NCBI GenBank assembly: GCA_018067325.1
Contig: JAGPUU010000099.1
Coordinates: 1-7,079 of the forward strand
DNA length: 7,079 bases
Origin: Amphritea sp.
GTDB taxonomy: Bacteria > Pseudomonadota > Gammaproteobacteria > Pseudomonadales > Balneatricaceae
Direction: 5' to 3'
Shown: piece after piece, positions 4,246 to 7,079 of the stretch
Position numbering within the stretch: position 1 is the first letter of the stretch
Layout of the letters: each line of letters starts with the position of its first letter
Notes under the pieces: generated by a model
Database searches by the model: none
Told to the model about the DNA's origin: nothing
Seen by the model: only the letters and a program-made list of their open reading frames with translations
Made by a program: the position numbers and the translations under genes

Positions 4246-6843
4246 TTACTTCAGAAGATGGTTCAGTGTCATCTTAAGCTTCATAGGCCGAACCGGCTTA
4301 TTTATTAACAGGTACCCCTGCTCTCGAATAATCTGCTTAAGCTCATTCGTATAATTGGCTGTAATCATAAGCACCGGCACCGGGTCACTTAGTTGCTGAT
4401 TAAAGTTAATTGCGGCATCCAGACCATTCTTATCGTCATCCAGATGATAATCAGCAATCAATAAACCAGGCACTTCCTGCTCGCTCAACAAACCAAGCAA
4501 TTGAGCCTCGTCATGAACCGTTTGAACAAGACAACCCCATCCTTGGAGGAGTGTCTGCATTGCCCGGCAGATAGCAGGATCGTTATCGATTAGCCAGATT
4601 GAAGCACCTTCAAGCAGGTTATCAGCTACTGGCTGATGCTCAGCTTTTGCCTCTACAGTGTATTGATCTGCAGGCGCCAAAGGCACCTCAACTGAAAACA
4701 TTGAGCCTTTTCCTGGTATTGAACTAACACTGATACAGTGCCCCAGCATGCGGGAAATTTTATCCACGATAGCCAGTCCCAGGCCCAATCCCTTATCACT
4801 CTCATCCCGACTCGCCTGCAATCGTTTGAACTCGAGAAAAACATCTCCCAGTTTCTCTTCTGGAATACCTCGTCCGGTATCCCACACCTCAATTACCAGG
4901 CTGTGTCGCTTTCGCCGGCAACCCAGCAACACAGAGCCGCTATCGGTATAACGAATAGCGTTAGTAAGAAAGTTTCTCAGAATACGTGCCAATAACTGGG
5001 AGTCTGAAGAGATCACTGCGCTACTGGATACGTAACGCAACTTAAGCTTCTCACTACCGGCAACCTGCTTATACTCATTGGCAATATTATTAAGCAAACT
5101 ACTGACCGGGAAAACAGTCACATCCGGCTCGATCACACCGGCATCCAACTTAGATATATCGACCAGAGTACTGAGTAGTGATTCCACATCATCTAGCGAA
5201 GCGCCAACTGAGTCGATCAGATGGCGTTCACTTTGAACGGCTGACTTTTCCTGCAACGCGCTGGTAAACAGCCGAGCTGCGTTCAACGGCTGCAGCAGAT
5301 CATGACTGACCGCCGCAAGAAACTTAGTCTTCGACAGGTTAGCTTGTTCGGCATGCTTACTCGCCTCAAGTAAACGCCCTTCGACCTGCTTTCGTTCAGT
5401 GATTTCCTGCCATAACTGATCATTAAGTTTGGTAAGTTCAGAGGTTCGCTCAACAACACGCTGCTCCATCGTCTGGTAAGACTCTTGCAACGCCTGAGCC
5501 GTTTTGCGCCTCTCGGTAATATCCCGAATCAGAACAAAAAGCCCTACCGCCTTTCCCTCAGAATCCAGGTTAGGCACGTAGGCTTTTAGCATATACCGCG
5601 GCTCACCTTTGGGATCTTTCTCCTCAATTTCAAAGGTAACACTCTCACCGGAAAGCGCCTTATCAATATAGGGTTTGAGTTTTACAAACTGCTCACCGCC
5701 ATGAACCATAGTAATCGTTTTACCCGTCAGCGCTTCGCGGGACCAGCCATACCAGTCTTCATAGACTTTATTGGTAAATTGATAGCGCAGATCATCCCCT
5801 ACATAGGCAATCAACGCCGGTACGTGATCGGTAATCAAACGTATCCACTGTTCGCTCTCACGCAGCGTCTCGGCGTATTGATGGCGTTCGGTGATATCAG
5901 CATAGGTGTTAACAAACCCCCCTTCAGGAATAGGATGGGTGCGAATCTCAATAACCTGCCCGTTACGCAAGCTCTGTTCCAGCTCGATAGTGCCATTGCC
6001 ACTGTGATGATTACTAAACGGCGTTAGTAGAATCAACTCACAACGAGATATCAGGTCACTGAATAGTGGCTGTTTATTCAGTACCGTCTCAGTAAAGCCT
6101 GAGAGTTCAAGAAAACGCTGATTCCATACCTCCAGGCGACCTTCAGCGTTAATCAGCACGACCCCCTGAGACAGGTTATCGACTGTATTTTGAAGTACCC
6201 GGGATTTATCAGCCAGCGCCCGTTCTCGGCGGGCCGTTTCATTCTGCTTCAGTTCGGTAATATCGGTATAGAGAATAACCAAACCGCCATCAAGAGTTTC
6301 TCTCTCGCTTACCTGAAACCATCGTCCATCCTTAAGGCGGTAAAATACTGAGTTGTCCGCCTCATCACCATAGAACTCTTCTTCTATCAACTGATGCTGA
6401 TCTGCCAAACGTCGAATTTCCTGAATCCCCAGGCCCTGCTTTATCGACACGCCAATACCGGCCCATACCGACTCAAACTTGCTGTTATACAGAACAATCC
6501 GGCGTTCACTGTCAAACAACACAAAAGCATCAGAAATACTTTCAATACCATCTGTCAGCCGCTGATGAGCAACTTCCGCCTGCTGCTTTGCCTGACTCAG
6601 CGCTGTATTGCTGGTTTTCAGATCACCCAGAGCGACATTCAATGCTGCCGTTCTTTCCCGAACTTGCTCAGCCAATACAACAGAGTGTTCGAAAGCAGCG
6701 TATGGATCAGTACGGGTGGTGGCGCTAACCTCGACTCGCTCAATCAGCACTTTGTTTATTTTCTGGAGTTTGCGATTTTCCCGCTCCAGTTCTTCGACAC
6801 GATCGGGTAGATCGATGGATTGAGGCTTCACCTCACCATTCAT
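4246..6843 (-). CDS. nahK: Soluble PAS-rich hybrid histidine kinase, NahK/ErcS' type
   Basis: 865 residues without a membrane segment, so cytosolic. Order: an N-terminal coiled coil (about 14-92); PAS1 (about 94-195, AFVLFDSERRIVLYNSKF); PAS2 (about 215-320, GVVLINAEGRLEVWNQRF); PAS3 (about 328-445); a second coiled linker (445-500); HisKA with H514 in AVSHDLLQPLNAARLF; and HATPase with N624/N628 (NFLTNAIRYT), D655 (VWDTGRGIP) and GLGLGLAIV (685-693). A C-terminal receiver follows, with D753/D755, acceptor D798 (LIADYHLDDDKNG), T828 and K849. All catalytic residues are present. The variant SHDLxQPLNAARLF H-box is typical of the ErcS'/NahK group. In P. aeruginosa NahK feeds the HptB branch controlling biofilm, is inhibited by NO-bound NosP, and is also implicated in ethanol oxidation control. 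The FIST gene overlaps its start by 4 bp, which supports this identification. GGGAG (complement of 6850-6854) lies 6 nt before the ATG. No HPt domain is fused. Confidence 0.9.
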   Translation of the reverse strand: MNGEVKPQSIDLPDRVEELERENRKLQKINKVLIERVEVSATTRTDPYAAFEHSVVLAEQVRERTAALNVALGDLKTSNTALSQAKQQAEVAHQRLTDGIESISDAFVLFDSERRIVLYNSKFESVWAGIGVSIKQGLGIQEIRRLADQHQLIEEEFYGDEADNSVFYRLKDGRWFQVSERETLDGGLVILYTDITELKQNETARRERALADKSRVLQNTVDNLSQGVVLINAEGRLEVWNQRFLELSGFTETVLNKQPLFSDLISRCELILLTPFSNHHSGNGTIELEQSLRNGQVIEIRTHPIPEGGFVNTYADITERHQYAETLRESEQWIRLITDHVPALIAYVGDDLRYQFTNKVYEDWYGWSREALTGKTITMVHGGEQFVKLKPYIDKALSGESVTFEIEEKDPKGEPRYMLKAYVPNLDSEGKAVGLFVLIRDITERRKTAQALQESYQTMEQRVVERTSELTKLNDQLWQEITERKQVEGRLLEASKHAEQANLSKTKFLAAVSHDLLQPLNAARLFTSALQEKSAVQSERHLIDSVGASLDDVESLLSTLVDISKLDAGVIEPDVTVFPVSSLLNNIANEYKQVAGSEKLKLRYVSSSAVISSDSQLLARILRNFLTNAIRYTDSGSVLLGCRRKRHSLVIEVWDTGRGIPEEKLGDVFLEFKRLQASRDESDKGLGLGLAIVDKISRMLGHCISVSSIPGKGSMFSVEVPLAPADQYTVEAKAEHQPVADNLLEGASIWLIDNDPAICRAMQTLLQGWGCLVQTVHDEAQLLGLLSEQEVPGLLIADYHLDDDKNGLDAAINFNQQLSDPVPVLMITANYTNELKQIIREQGYLLINKPVRPMKLKMTLNHLLK

Positions 6844-7079
6844 ACTTTTCTCCCGATCGCTACAGCGGTAAATGTCTGGTTAACATGCATCCCATCAACC
6901 TGTTCACCATAGGTATTAAAACCGACCACCCGGTGACGCCTCATAAGATCAGAGATCTGTTCACTTTCTCCTCTAAGCTCAGCTTCAAGCCGTCGAAGGA
7001 AACAATCACACCCAAGGGTTAACAGATGTTCTCCCAGAGCGTTTTCCTCCCGCGTCAGCTGCTGATCAAGCAGAGGGAC
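6840..7079 (-). CDS. nosP: FIST-domain sensor protein (NosP type), C-terminal part (5' truncated by window)
   Basis: The minus strand is open from the right edge of the window to TGA at 6840-6842, giving 79 C-terminal residues. Readable motifs are LGCDCFLRRLEAEL and VVGFNTYGEQVDGMHVNQTF near the end, which match the FIST_C region of heme-binding NosP-like proteins. NosP of P. aeruginosa binds nitric oxide through heme and controls the kinase NahK; the same tandem order occurs here. The stop overlaps the kinase start codon as ATGA, so the two are almost certainly cotranscribed and translationally coupled. The kinase Shine-Dalgarno lies within the last codons of this gene. The protein is presumably cytosolic. 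The FIST_N part is outside the window, so heme-ligand residues cannot be checked. Confidence 0.85.
   Translation of the reverse strand, partial: VPLLDQQLTREENALGEHLLTLGCDCFLRRLEAELRGESEQISDLMRRHRVVGFNTYGEQVDGMHVNQTFTAVAIGRKV

Noticed and set aside
5701..6027. Open frame of 108 codons on the plus strand inside the kinase gene
   Set aside because: It lies antisense to a continuous, fully motif-supported kinase and its translation shows no domain or membrane signature.
6394..6810. Open frame of 138 codons on the plus strand inside the kinase gene
   Set aside because: It is antisense to the PAS1 and coiled-coil coding region and the translation resembles nothing known.
1..7079. Mobile elements, CRISPR arrays, tRNA or rRNA genes
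   Set aside because: No regularly spaced repeats, transposase motifs, terminal inverted repeats or RNA gene signatures were seen. The content reads as ordinary chromosomal metabolism and signalling genes.

Overview
The window looks like chromosome of a marine-type gammaproteobacterium (Oceanospirillaceae or pseudomonad-like). This rests on gene content and moderate base composition, and the taxonomic guess is tentative. It is one side of a PQQ-dependent alcohol oxidation locus. The recognisable parts are the PedC-type ABC permease, the PQQ-associated CXXCW-motif periplasmic protein, an ErbR/AgmR/ExaE-type LuxR-family response regulator, and an ErcS'/NahK-type PAS hybrid histidine kinase with its FIST-domain partner (NosP type). 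No quinoprotein dehydrogenase, cytochrome c550 or pqq gene lies inside the window.

Layout from left to right. Bases 1-390 (+) hold the C-terminal end of the ABC-2 permease. Bases 350-2482 (-) encode a membrane diguanylate cyclase (tandem Cache, PAS, GGDEF), whose 3' end overlaps the permease gene tail-to-tail by 41 bp. Bases 2483-2729 are a divergent, AT-rich control region with a perfect FNR/ANR/DNR box and two further palindromes. Bases 2730-3344 (+) encode the CXXCW protein and 3431-4099 (+) the response regulator; both start with GTG. Bases 4100-4245 are a convergent gap with inverted repeats. Bases 4246-6843 (-) encode the hybrid kinase. Bases 6840-7079 (-) are the 3' end of the FIST gene, which overlaps the kinase start by 4 bp (ATGA).

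How the genes may work together (inference). FIST protein and kinase are translationally coupled and, by analogy with NosP-NahK of Pseudomonas aeruginosa, form a heme/nitric-oxide sensing pair. The response regulator belongs to the family that switches on PQQ-dependent ethanol oxidation. The diguanylate cyclase sits between two members of the alcohol locus and carries a class II-spaced FNR-type promoter. That would add c-di-GMP output responsive to low oxygen or nitric oxide, plus periplasmic ligand sensing through its Cache domains.

Every gene belongs to a known family. I see no wholly unknown system. The most original point is the DGC inserted in this locus together with its FNR-type promoter.
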